Below are positions 53,287 through 64,000 of a stretch of DNA of 64,000 nucleotides, piece after piece. Both the position numbers and the translations under genes were made by a program. The notes beneath the pieces are model-generated. The model saw only the letters and a program-made list of their open reading frames with translations, was not told where the DNA came from and did no database searches. The DNA comes from Fragilaria crotonensis (lineage: Eukaryota; Bacillariophyta; Fragilariophyceae; Fragilariales; Fragilariaceae): NCBI GenBank assembly GCA_022925895.1, contig JAKSYS010000008.1, forward strand, positions 62,001 to 126,000, given 5' to 3'. The first letter of the stretch is position 1. Every line of letters starts with the position of its first letter.

Positions 53287-55509
53287 TTATAAGTTACCGT
53301 CAGACGAGCAAGTGACTAGTAACGTGCACTTCGTAGTTAATGCTACATCAAGTACATTGAATACTAGGTCTACAGGGTGGCAAAAATATGAGCACAAAAG
53401 AGAGATACTGGCACAGGATAAGATCCTATCTACCTGCTGGCGTGGTCTGATACCTACGTGGCTGGAACGGAATGCCAGACAGACGACTCTATCCTGACCT
53501 CCTCTTCGGCCTGGGCGGCCTAGTTTCCAGCCCGAGACCAGACCTCCTCTCAAACCCAAACTCATGAATAAATTAGTTCCAAGAGCCTTGGTGCATACGT
53601 CTGCAGAATTCTCATGGGAGCGACACCATCGTGCGTTAACAATCTTGGCGGCAATGGCCTCGCGCACGTAGTGATAGGATATCGCAATGTGTTTCTTTTT
53701 CAGCTCGCCCTCTGGTATCTCAGCGCTTTGGATGACGCCAAAATTATCACCATAAAGGTTAGTGGGCTTAGTCACAGGAACACCAAGGCATCGCAGCATA
53801 TACCGAATTGAAATCGCTTCTTCGACCGCCGATCGCATTGAGACAAACTCCGCACAGTACGTACTGGTGGCAATACAACTTTGTCGCTTACTCTGCCACA
53901 GCACTGGTGTACTTCCGACAAAAACAATGATTCCCGAAATCGAACGCCGTGTAACATGGTCGTGAGCATGATCTGCGTCAAAGAAGACCGATGTAGATAA
54001 TTCACTTCCATGCGGCGTAGGTAGGGAGTCATCGATGTCTTCAAGCAACCGCGTCAGGGTAGTCTTCTAAGAAGTCAGGATGGAACGAATCGCCCTGAAG
54101 TTCAGCATCAACAACGAGCGGACGTGACTCCAGGACAATCCGACGGTTGGGATGCTTCTTGAGATAGCCAAAAAGATAAAACACCAGCTCCAAGTGATGG
54201 ACACGAGGGGCCGCTGAAAATCTGCTGAGAGACAACACTGCAAAAGCAATGTCTAGTCGCCCAATAGTGCAAGCCCATTGTGCCATGCCGATCAGTGTTT
54301 GGAATCGCCGGATCCCCAATTCCAGGAGGAAATCACTGTCGTCAAGCTCAGGGTGGCACGATTCCGGTAGCGGGGTACGATGGGGCCATAGTTTACCGTC
54401 AAGGTCAAATTCAGACTCAATACGGCGGATGCACTCCTTAATATAAGTAGCACAACCGACTACCCACGCATTCTCACCAACCGAAAAATTATAGTCGTTC
54501 CCCAAGTAATAGGCGGGGGGGGCCAATTGACTTCAAGAGGAACGCTGCAGAGATCTGAGTCTTCCAGCGATCAGGGTCGCGAGCGACAATCTTAAAATCA
54601 TCAACATGGGTGCAAATGTAATCATAGCCGTCACATTCCTCTCGTTCTCGGAGCCAAACGTCACGATCATAACGACACGCTGAGAACCCCATGCCACGTA
54701 GAAAGTCTGCAAAATGCCCTCGGAAAGCACGGCTCGAAGAACGAAGCCCGTACAACGCTTTCTTGAACACCAGAACTGACTCCTCTCTGTCTCTGAACTC
54801 CGGTCCGGCGCAGGAATACACCTTTTCCAGACAATCAGCAGTTATAAACGCATTACCGATGTCGCCACAAAGGATTTTTAGGTTATCACGATGGGCAATC
54901 AAGTCGAGTAAACGTACGCTTATGCCTTTCACGACCGTTGAACGAGAATTTATGCCCATCGGGTCTATCATGTGGCCCCCAGCAACAAGGCGAGCCTTCC
55001 GTCGCCCATCCTGTTTGACTTCGAAAATCATGGTGAGCTTCACAAATTGATAGTCCGAGTTGGGTTTGTAACCCGAGGAATGAAACGAAAAGCAATCTAA
55101 GGCCAGAAGAGAATCAATCTCTTTTTTAATAGCATCTGCCCAGAAGGTAGTTCCGCTCTCCTTGTCCAACTCATACGCATGGCGGACGTTCTGCGGAACG
55201 GCCACACCATACTTCATTTGAACAGGACCGCGGCTAAGCCTCCCACGCTTCTTGCGTTTCCGTCCACCGCCGGGTTTGCCTGCGGGATGTATCACCCGGC
55301 GGATCAACCGAGCACCATCAGGTAAATTGGTCTTGATCTCCAAAGATTGTTCCGATTCCATTGGCGCCTGCACACCATCAGTCAGGCGCACCAGGCGTCG
55401 AATAATCCGGTTGACCTGGCGCGTATGCTGTCGTGCCCAACGGGTATATTTCCCATTGGTGAAACAACTGCCAATCGGACGCACCTTATTATCCAGTATA
55501 TACAACGCC
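53287..55509 (-). mobile_element. Older Ty1/Copia fossil, left part (RT and RNase H)
   Basis: Reverse transcriptase at about 54.2-55.3 kb (minus strand) and RNase H at about 53.5-54.1 kb (FFDADHAHDHVTRR, STYCAEFVSMRSAVEEA). It is one element with 62197-64000, split by the young Copia copy at 55510. A purine-rich minus-strand tract near 53490-53515 may mark the polypurine tract beside a 3' LTR, which I could not delimit. Broken, with a few breaks; older than the insert. Confidence 0.8.
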
Positions 55510-56069
55510 TAAAGTTTTATTCGCGGCGTTGAGGCTACGAACAAGGGCTCGACGAATTAGTAGATCGAAAACTTAGACTTGTAAGAATGAACTATTGATT
55601 AATTGTGAGACATGTAAAATATGCAAAAGAATGAAATGAGAACCATTGAATGAGAGCATTGATCAAATGAGAGCTGTTCTTCTTGTTCTTTTGACATCAT
55701 TCTTTGTTCTTTTGTTGTTCTTCAAATGTAGCTGTGTAGATTGAATGTAGAACATGTACCGAAACCATGTTAATGAATTCCGAATATATATCGTGTAATA
55801 TGTAGATTTGGTGATGCACCCATTTTGTGTTCTCGTCGTAGCTCGGCTTACGATTGCGCTTCCCGACATTTTTCCACAGAACATTCGACAGTGTCCGAGG
55901 AACAATGACGCAAAACAATTATGAGAAGGCGGACGCAAAGCGAACCGAACCGGTACCCAATGAGAACCGAAGCGTGACCCACGAAAACTTTGGTTGACGG
56001 ACGGACGATTAGGAGACTTAGAGTATTGTCACGACGATAGGCGGCAGCACAGTAGCTTTTGTTTTACTC
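55510..56069 (-). repeat. Copia 3' LTR (560 bp)
   Basis: Begins TAAAGTTTTATTCG and ends GTTTTACTC. It matches 61637-62196 without gaps at a constant offset of 6127 bp. By eye, one base differs (near 55666, CATTG against CAGTG). Confidence 0.95.
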
Positions 56070-59000
56070 CTCACTCGTTCGACGTAGTCCTCTGGATCAC
56101 CAACCCATCAATTGCTTTCTCAACTTGGTGTGAATTTCCTCATTGCAAATCTTGGTCAGAATATCTGCAAGCATTTCCTCAGTTGAGACTTGATGAATTG
56201 AAATTGTACCATCTTGAACCTTGCTTCTGAAATGATGATACTTTGTGTTGATGTGACGCGTGCGTGGGCGCATTTTCGATTCTTGACGCTTGAAGCCAAC
56301 TCAACTGCACCACTGTTGTCCTCAAAACCCTGCAATGAAGATGAGGTGTTGTTGCTGTTAGGCCACATCCATGTTGTTGCATCTCTTGTACCAACTCCAT
56401 CAATGGAAGCACTTCTCTGGTAGCTGCTGAAATTGCCAAATATTCACTCTCAGTTGTTGACAAGGCAATCTCTGACTGAAGCTTGGATGCCCAGATGACT
56501 GGACAATTGGCATAAAGAATCACATAACCAGTCCTTGACCTTGCTGTGTCTGAATCCCAATCTGCAACTGTTGGATCCCAATCTCCAGTGAAGGAAGCAT
56601 CAACATAGACATCAAAGCTTTGGTTGCCTGGAGAATAGATCATTCCCTTGTCCTTTGAACCAACCAGGTACCTGCCCAGCCATTTCAATGCTTTGCCATG
56701 TTCAAGTCTTGGGTTAGAAACAAACCTTGCTCCTTGGTGAACTGCACAAGAGATGTCAAGCCTGGAACATTTTTCGAGATAATTCATCTGTCCAATGACT
56801 CGGCGATAATTGAAATGATCATCAAAGGGAGGAGACTCCAAATGCCTGCACAAAGTCTTGCTTGAGGCTCCAGTTGTTTTCTTGATAGCCACATTCTTCC
56901 CATCCAAGCGCAATTCCTTGATGACATCATTGATGAGGTGAGGCTGAGAAAGGTTGAAAGTGTTGTCATTGATTCTGTCAATTTGAACCCCAAGGAAGTC
57001 TGAGATGTCTCCTTCCACAGTGAGCTTGAGTCCAACTGCTTCCATCTCTTTGACGATGTTATCCAATTCTTGAGGGTCTGGTCCAGCCAAAATGGAATCA
57101 TCAGTGTAAAGAACAAACACTGACTTGCCTTTGTAGAATAGGCATTCATCAACTTGACTTGGAATGAACCCAACTTCCTTGAGCTTGTCCACCAGATGCT
57201 GGTTCCACACTCTGCCTGCTTGCTTCTGCCCAAAGAGATTCTTCTTGAGCTTGAGGACAAAGTCTTGAGCTTCACCTTCCACTTCAAAACCCTTTGGGAT
57301 GGCCATGTAGAGTTCACATTCCACATCTGCTTGAGTATAGGCCAACACAAAATCAATCTGCTTGGTGTACCAACCATGAATCAGGGTAGTGATGAGCACC
57401 ATTCTGATGGCTGCCCAGGATGCCACAGGTGAGAATGTTTCCCAATAATTGACTCCTTCCTCTTGTTTGGATCCATCAATGTTGAGCCTGGCTTTCCACT
57501 TGTAGACTTCACGCGTAGCAATTCGACGCTTGCGCTTCATTGCCCACACTGCTGGAAGGATCTTGGTTCCTTGAGGGACTGAGGACCTTGGTACCAACTC
57601 CCAGACTTGATTTTCGGTGTGACTCATGACTTCTTTCTCCATTGCCTTGATGAACTCGGCGCGATCCGGCTCCTCATGGCCTCATGGTAGTACATCGTGT
57701 CGGGTCCGCGGAGGCGGCATAAGCAAGCATGGGATGCAGCTCTCCTCAATGTCCATCCACTCCTTGATGGTCTCAAAGGCCACATGATAAGGAAGCTGGT
57801 CCTCCAACTTGGCTTCCAGGTTGTACCAAACATCAAAACCTTGGACTCTGGCTTGTTGGAAGGTTCATCAGAGGTCTTGTTGAGTCTTGGAGATCTTCTG
57901 AGTTGAACTTGAGGTTCTTGATCCTGTTCTCCCTCAGAAACTGGAAGTGGGGTTTGAGATGCTTGTGCTTCTCCCTCATTGACCGATTCTCCAGGTTCCA
58001 GATCAAATTCCATGAATGGGACACCCTGTTGCAGACCTTGAGCTTGAGCTGGTTGCTTGATGTCTTGAAGCCTGGAAGTGGATGAGGCTTTGAACCCACA
58101 TAACTTCTGCCAATCTGAGGGTGGAGACAAGTTTCCCAATGAGTGCCTGACTGTTTCAAACTTGGGATCAAAGGTGACATGGAATTGAGGTGATACATGG
58201 CCTGTCTTGAGGTTGAGAACCAAAGCCACACTCCTTGCATGCTGCATGGACATTCCCAGGTAGACTCCATCCTTGATCTGACTTCCCACTTGGGTAGCTT
58301 CTTTCCAGATTGCATCTTGTTGTCAAGGACAAAGACAGGACATCCAAAAGGCTGGAAGTGATTCAGATTTGGAGTGACTTCAGACTTGGCAAACAATTCG
58401 AACGGCGACTTGAGGTCTTCCTTCCCGAGGAAGCTGTAGAGTTGTGAACTTCATTGGCAACCCTGAGGGCATAGGGCCACAGATGAGCATCAATTGCCTT
58501 GGGCCACCTGTGTTGAGCATGGATGAGCATGGTCCTTGCTTGGTCTTGTAAAGTCCTGATCCTCCTTTCTGCCACTGCATTCTGGAAATGGGCATTGACC
58601 CCACAGAAAGTGATGGTTTGACCTGCCTCCTTGATGGCTGCCATGAACTTGTTCTCTGCAAACCTGCCATTGTCAGCTTGGTAACTCTTGATCTTGACAT
58701 TGAACTTGGATGCATACCTCTCAAATGCCAGCTTTGCTTCAAGAGTTTCATCTGCATTGGTTGACTTCTGAAGGTGGATGTAAGACAAACCACTGAAATG
58801 ATCAACAAAGACTGTTGCCACCCTGTACCTTTTCTTGGTAAGCCAACCCTTGATTTGGGCAATGAGCCCTGGAGTTGTGGACTCCAACTGATCAACACTG
58901 ATGCACTGTCCGGGCTCCCTAGCTGTCCTGAGCTTGCCACCTTGTTGTCCAAGTTTGGGCTTGGTTCTCCAGGGTCTCCTGGTGGCCTTCCCATACAAGC

Positions 59001-61622
59001 AACTGGTGCAAGTTGGGATTTGGCATGTTGCCAACTTCCTTGGGAGCAAACCACTCTTGGCCATGCTTTGCATCTTGGCTCCTGACATATGATTCAGCTT
59101 GTGATGCCAGCGAAGGAATTCTGCAGCAGGTTTCTCTTGGAAAGTAGCATCCTCTTCATCTTCAACGATTGCTGGCGAGTCAGGGTGGTTCTTGGCATCG
59201 AGGTCAAATGAGACTGGTGTATTTGGAGTTTGATTCCAATCCACCCCTTGAGTTGAGGTATCTGTTGCCTCTGGGAGATAAACTTGTTCATCACAGTCTT
59301 CATCATCAGGGATGAGATGGGTGACCATTGAGATGATAGGATCATCCTCATCCAGTTCCACTTCACACATGTTGCAGAATGTGGAAAAGCCTTGTAGCTT
59401 GGGAAGTGTACATGGTTGCAATGTTGCCACTGTCCCTACCCAACCTCACTGTCTTGGTGAACTTTCTTTGAGCCCACTGAAGCTGGATACAATCATGATA
59501 TGTTGAACACCATGTGCCTCTTGGCAAAGGCTTGAAGTCTTGGGCAGTCTGGGCCCAATGCTGTGGAGATAACAGCTTTGAAGGTGAATCCTTGACATAG
59601 AGCCCATCTGGGATGACCCAATCATGTGAAACTCCATCATCATCTTCAATTGACCATTTGATGGTCCCTGAGTATATGTCAGCCAATGTGCCACCCAACC
59701 CCTTTAGTTTCTTGTTGACCTTCTTGAGAGGGGTGATGAAGTCCTTCTTGTCGTTGGAGATGCAATAGGAAGCACAGTTGTCAATCCTGATTGCCCTGGC
59801 ATCAGTGTCAAACCTTGCCACTTCATCTTGATGGGTCTGCTTGGCCTTCATTGCAATGATTGCAGTCAGGCATTCCAGTTGACTGAAGTGTTTCTTGCCC
59901 CTTGACCATCTTCCTTCTGAGGGAATCCATTGTCTCTTGTAGGGCTTGAAATTTCGTCCAGAGCTTTGCTTTCGCACGCGCGTTTGAGGGCGCCTCACGA
60001 CTGGGCGATTGTTGATCCATTGTACCTTGGTCCTTGACCTTGGGTGAGCCTCAGGGGTATCATGCATCCAAGACTTGACATACTCAGACACGGCGACTGG
60101 GAGTGCCCTCCAAGGACTTGTCTTCACAGATTTCTTGCTTGGACATGGAGGGTCCCACACTTGTTGAACCACCTGGACAATGGTACTCATGAAGGTAAGG
60201 AGAAGGATGCACAGCTCTGCCATCCTCGTCTTCCACCATTGAAGAGTCCATGGCCCAATGAACACGCAGTCCATTGGGCTTCCCATCATTCGTCATCTTG
60301 AGAGATGGCGGCGAGGGCATGGAGAGTTTCATGTTGTGCTTGGCATCTGCAAACTTGTTGCCTTGATCCTTCTTGGGAGCTGCCACCTTGAAACCAATCC
60401 CTTTGCACTCAGAGGGCCTGTGCCTGGTCCATCTGTTGTGATTAGGGCACCAATGATAGTCCTTGCCTTCCACAGTCTTGTTCTGCTTCTCACCAACCTT
60501 GGGAGAGGTAGTCATCCATGCTGGAAAGTCACCTGCCCTTGGCTTGCCTTTACCCTTGCCTTTCTTGTTGAATCCCTGCTTGTAGTCCTTCTTTCCATCT
60601 CCATTGGACTTGCCTGCTGGATAGGTAGGTTTCTTCTGATGGACCATGAGATTATTGACTTGGGCCTGTAAGGCAATGATGGTTTCTTCTTCTGTAGTTC
60701 TCTGGCACCACTGCTCTGACTCCTTTCTGGTCTTGAACTTGTTGAGAGCCCAATCCATGAGTTGCTGGTAGTTGACTTCACCTCCTTCCTCATAAAGGTC
60801 TTCCTTCTTCTTGATGTAGTCCACAAACTCAGCATCCTTGCATGCCTTGTATCCTTTGAAAAGATTGACCAGGAGATCTTGAGTCTCTTGTCCTCTGGCG
60901 TGGAGCTTGCTGACCAAACCAAGAACATAGTCATTGAAGGCTTCAATATCAGAATCTTGTTCCTCATTGCATAATCAAGACTGGAGAGTTTGGTCCTGAC
61001 ACTGGTGATGGTAGCTCTGGTATCCACATGTGACACCATGATGATGACCTTGAGGAGGAGGGGGCCTGAACCTTTTCCACCAAACATGAAGGGATGAACA
61101 TTTCCTCTGGTTCTGACTTGCTTCTGAGCGGCGTCGGTCAAAGAATTCATGAGGCAATGATAAAGCATGAAGGAATCTTGAGCCTCTCTTGAGTCCTCAT
61201 TCATATAGGTGAGGGCATGAGCTTTGACATCTTCATAGGAAATTTCTCCATAGGATTCAATGAGGTCCTTGGACAATGCCACATCCCCTTGAATAGGAAT
61301 GTTCAAGATGTTGAGCCAATCAAAGACAATGGACTTATCCCTTGCTTGATCCAAGAAGAGCTGGAGGTTTTCTGGCTTGCAGTCAAACTTGATGGACAAA
61401 GACTCAGTACCAGACTTGAAGAGCTTGGCAGCAGCCTGCTCAGAGTAGTTGAGAACATCAGGGTTAGCAAAGGCTGGAGCCAATGCAAAATGGGGAGCTG
61501 GTTGAGCAGCCATGGTAGATCTTGCTGGGAGACCTAGTTGATGCAAACTTTAAAGCACTTGACTTTGAAAAGCTTGAAGGTTAGTTTGATTGATCAAACA
61601 ACAGCACTTGTCTTATTACTTA

Positions 61623-61636
61623 GCGCAGAGGAAGCG
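61623..61636 (-). other. Primer-binding site, tRNA-internal type
   Basis: GCGCAGAGGAAGCG, identical to the site at 37286-37299 and placed the same way against the LTR, although the two elements have unrelated LTRs. Confidence 0.65.
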
Positions 61637-62196
61637 TAAAGTTTTATTCGCGGCGTTGAGGCTACGAACAAGGGCTCGACGAATTAGTAGATCGAAAACT
61701 TAGACTTGTAAGAATGAACTATTGATTAATTGTGAGACATGTAAAATATGCAAAAGAATGAAATGAGAACCATTGAATGAGAGCAGTGATCAAATGAGAG
61801 CTGTTCTTCTTGTTCTTTTGACATCATTCTTTGTTCTTTTGTTGTTCTTCAAATGTAGCTGTGTAGATTGAATGTAGAACATGTACCGAAACCATGTTAA
61901 TGAATTCCGAATATATATCGTGTAATATGTAGATTTGGTGATGCACCCATTTTGTGTTCTCGTCGTAGCTCGGCTTACGATTGCGCTTCCCGACATTTTT
62001 CCACAGAACATTCGACAGTGTCCGAGGAACAATGACGCAAAACAATTATGAGAAGGCGGACGCAAAGCGAACCGAACCGGTACCCAATGAGAACCGAAGC
62101 GTGACCCACGAAAACTTTGGTTGACGGACGGACGATTAGGAGACTTAGAGTATTGTCACGACGATAGGCGGCAGCACAGTAGCTTTTGTTTTACTC
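61637..62196 (-). repeat. Copia 5' LTR (560 bp)
   Basis: The partner of 55510-56069. The element is on the minus strand, so this is its 5' LTR, and the primer-binding site lies just inside it on the left. Confidence 0.95.
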
Positions 62197-64000
62197 GCTC
62201 GGGTGGTCCCGTTGCATTATAACAAAGGGTACCGTCGAGAACTCACCGGTTGCCCACCGCACTTTAAATTGCAACGCGCCGTCCTGCCATTCGTGTCCCT
62301 CGATCCCTGAGAACAATTCATCATATGCCGAATCATCAGCCATTCGTGACATTTGATGAGTAATGCCATCAAGAACACTAGGGCTGATGTCCTCGTCCTG
62401 CGTTACCACAGCGCCGCTGTCGTCACCATCGCTGTGGGGGTTACCCACCACACTCAGATCGTCATCGGAGTGAACCGTTGTGGTGTTAACGGGGCACGAT
62501 GGCGCGACGACTCCAATAGGATCACATATCGGCGGCGGTAGTGCAGAAATCTCGTTACTCTTTGGGAGAGGGTCGATGGCAAGATCGATTTGCACTGCAG
62601 GTTGAGTTGGAGGCGAAACCGTTAATTGCTCCTCTGAATCCACCATCCTCGGCTGATTCATCGAGTTAGGTATTTCGGGAGGAACATGATCCGATGAAAC
62701 CGTAGACAGACGTGGTCGCTTTACGGGCGGACCATACACCTCGTAAACTCCGTCGTCGACGAGCTCATCTGGAACAGAGTCGGTGAACGAGAACGCCACA
62801 CGCGAGTCAGAAGGAGGCGGGATAATGTCCTCCACTGCATCGCACTCCTCTGCTGATGGCTGTGGATCTCGAAGCACAGTACGGCTCAAATAAAACGATA
62901 TCGTCGTACGCTCGCCACTCTCCTGATTGGTATCAGGGGCAGTATCGTCGGCCGATGTCATTCGAATAAAACGACGACAAATCACGGACCGAGCAAGTAC
63001 CTGTGGGAGTTCAGTCAGGCCGTCACTTTCTGGGTCGGTCAAAACAAGGAAGCAGAAAGCATCCCCCACGTTTGGAGCAATTCCCAAAAACCGACCCTTC
63101 AACATTTTTGGTTTTGGGAATGCCTGTCTCGGTGCGTAGTACCAAATCGGCTCCCAGAAGGAAAACCTGAAAACACTGATATCGGGTCGCTCACCCCAGT
63201 GGCGTTCGTGTGGAGTCATCCAATCGAGACTTCGACGTGCGAGTACCGAGCGGAGGAGACACACGTACTCAATCGCAAAACACCAGTAGGAAAGCGGGGC
63301 ACCAGTGATTGTCAACAGGTGAACTGTCGCTGCTTTCAACGCCCCATCACGACGTTCGGCGAGGTTCTGGTTGGGATGATGTGCTTCGGTATACTGAGAA
63401 GCCACTGACAAACTCTCTAAGTAGGAGAGCCATTTCTTCCCTTTAAACTCCGGTGCGTTGTCAGATTTCATGACATTTGGCGCACCACAATCAGTGATCA
63501 ATCGGGGAAGTGTCGTGGGACTCTGTGACCGGCGCCGCATCAAATATACCACATCCAAACCAGTTCGTTTGAAGCAAAAAAGATTCTAGCAAGTGTAACC
63601 GCGAACCGAAGGAATTGAGGAGAAGAAAGTGTCCACATAGCAAGTGTCATTAACACGACGAACTTTCAACTCAGGGAGACGTGTCTGGAAATGATCACGC
63701 ATAATCTCTCGAGTTTCCGATTCAACCGACTTCACGAGCTGTGTCGTCGCGCTCAAAGTGCGAGACACGACATGGTCTGGCACGTAGCCAAGACGTTGCT
63801 TCCACTTGAATAGATCATGATCTTTTGTATGGCTTTGACGTGAATGAAGACGAGCAAATGGTTCATAAGGAACACTCCCATCGGTCAAAGTGATCTGTGG
63901 TAACCGGCGGAGCTCACCATCCGTGATCGGATTTATCTCGAAGAAGCACTTCGTCCCGTCGAAGAAGAAGGGGACCGTCGTACATCCGAATCGAGCCATT
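62197..64000 (-). mobile_element. Older Ty1/Copia fossil, right part (integrase and linker)
   Basis: GAG-pre-integrase at about 63.6-64.0 kb (ending SIPSVRGYTC), integrase core at about 63.2-63.6 kb (SDNAPEFKGKKW, HHPNQNLAERRDG), then a long Pro/Ser/Asp-rich linker and a chromo-like end (EFSTVPFVIMQRD) at about 62.2 kb, where the young element cuts in. The rest continues beyond the window's right end. Broken, with about one or two breaks in this part. Confidence 0.82.

Larger units (their letters stand above)
55510..62196 (-). mobile_element. Young Ty1/Copia element with near-identical LTRs
   Basis: A full-length minus-strand Copia element of 6.7 kb. It has 560-bp LTRs at both ends, a primer-binding site beside the 5' LTR, gag at about 60.1-61.5 kb, protease and GAG-pre-integrase at about 59.0-60.0 kb, integrase at about 58.4-58.9 kb, reverse transcriptase at about 56.8-57.6 kb and RNase H at about 56.2-56.7 kb. 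I found one difference between the LTRs, so it is very young. Its coding part nevertheless looks broken, with about five breaks. It interrupts another Copia element. No target-site duplication was evident. Confidence 0.92.

Noticed and set aside
55510-62196. A 5-bp target-site duplication around the young Copia
   Set aside because: The bases flanking the two LTRs do not match under any boundary I tried, so none is claimed.

Overview
The window looks like eukaryotic nuclear DNA, most likely from a diatom or another stramenopile. The reasons are short GT-AG introns of 55-141 bp, a mitochondrial SDHA gene with a presequence, a cytosolic-type tRNA-His, a serine palmitoyltransferase gene, and a large load of Ty1/Copia elements and algal-type DNA transposons. 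The organism is an inference; no single sequence names it. Exon structures were worked out by eye from splice sites, frame continuity and family similarity.

Layout. 1-3711: right part of a PIF/Harbinger transposon, with a DDE transposase facing a two-exon companion gene and a TAA after its right end. 4600-7269: a pogo/Tc1-like transposase with a small first exon. 7875-10742: an island of host genes, namely a three-exon CCHC zinc-knuckle (CNBP/Gis2-like) gene and a three-exon SDHA gene, convergent. 10.7-19.4 kb: gene-poor DNA with a decayed KDZ/Plavaka-like transposase fragment, a Copia fragment and an orphan 454-residue ORF. 19.4-27.1 kb: a probable large DNA transposon made of a 139-bp tandem array, a 763-residue protein with a possible 2OG-Fe(II) dioxygenase core, a GA-rich minisatellite and a convergent 1128-residue KDZ-like transposase. 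This is the best candidate for an undescribed system here.

27.3-38.3 kb is a pile-up of Copia fossils: one minus-strand copy keeping a single LTR, and a plus-strand RNase H fragment split by a two-LTR minus-strand copy (31346-37815). 38.3-41.3 kb is gene-poor with small tandem repeats. 41.3-47.6 kb is a second probable two-gene DNA transposon, with divergent genes between clusters of a CCAATTTG motif. 47676-49690 is the second host island: tRNA-His, then the LCB1 subunit of serine palmitoyltransferase. 49.7-53.3 kb is gene-poor and repeat-rich. 53.3-64 kb is an older Copia copy split by a very young one (55510-62196) whose LTRs differ at one position that I could find.

The host genes point to ordinary metabolism: SDHA in the citric acid cycle and respiratory complex II, LCB1 in sphingolipid synthesis, tRNA-His in translation, and a nucleic-acid-binding zinc-knuckle protein. 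Everything else is mobile-element biology.
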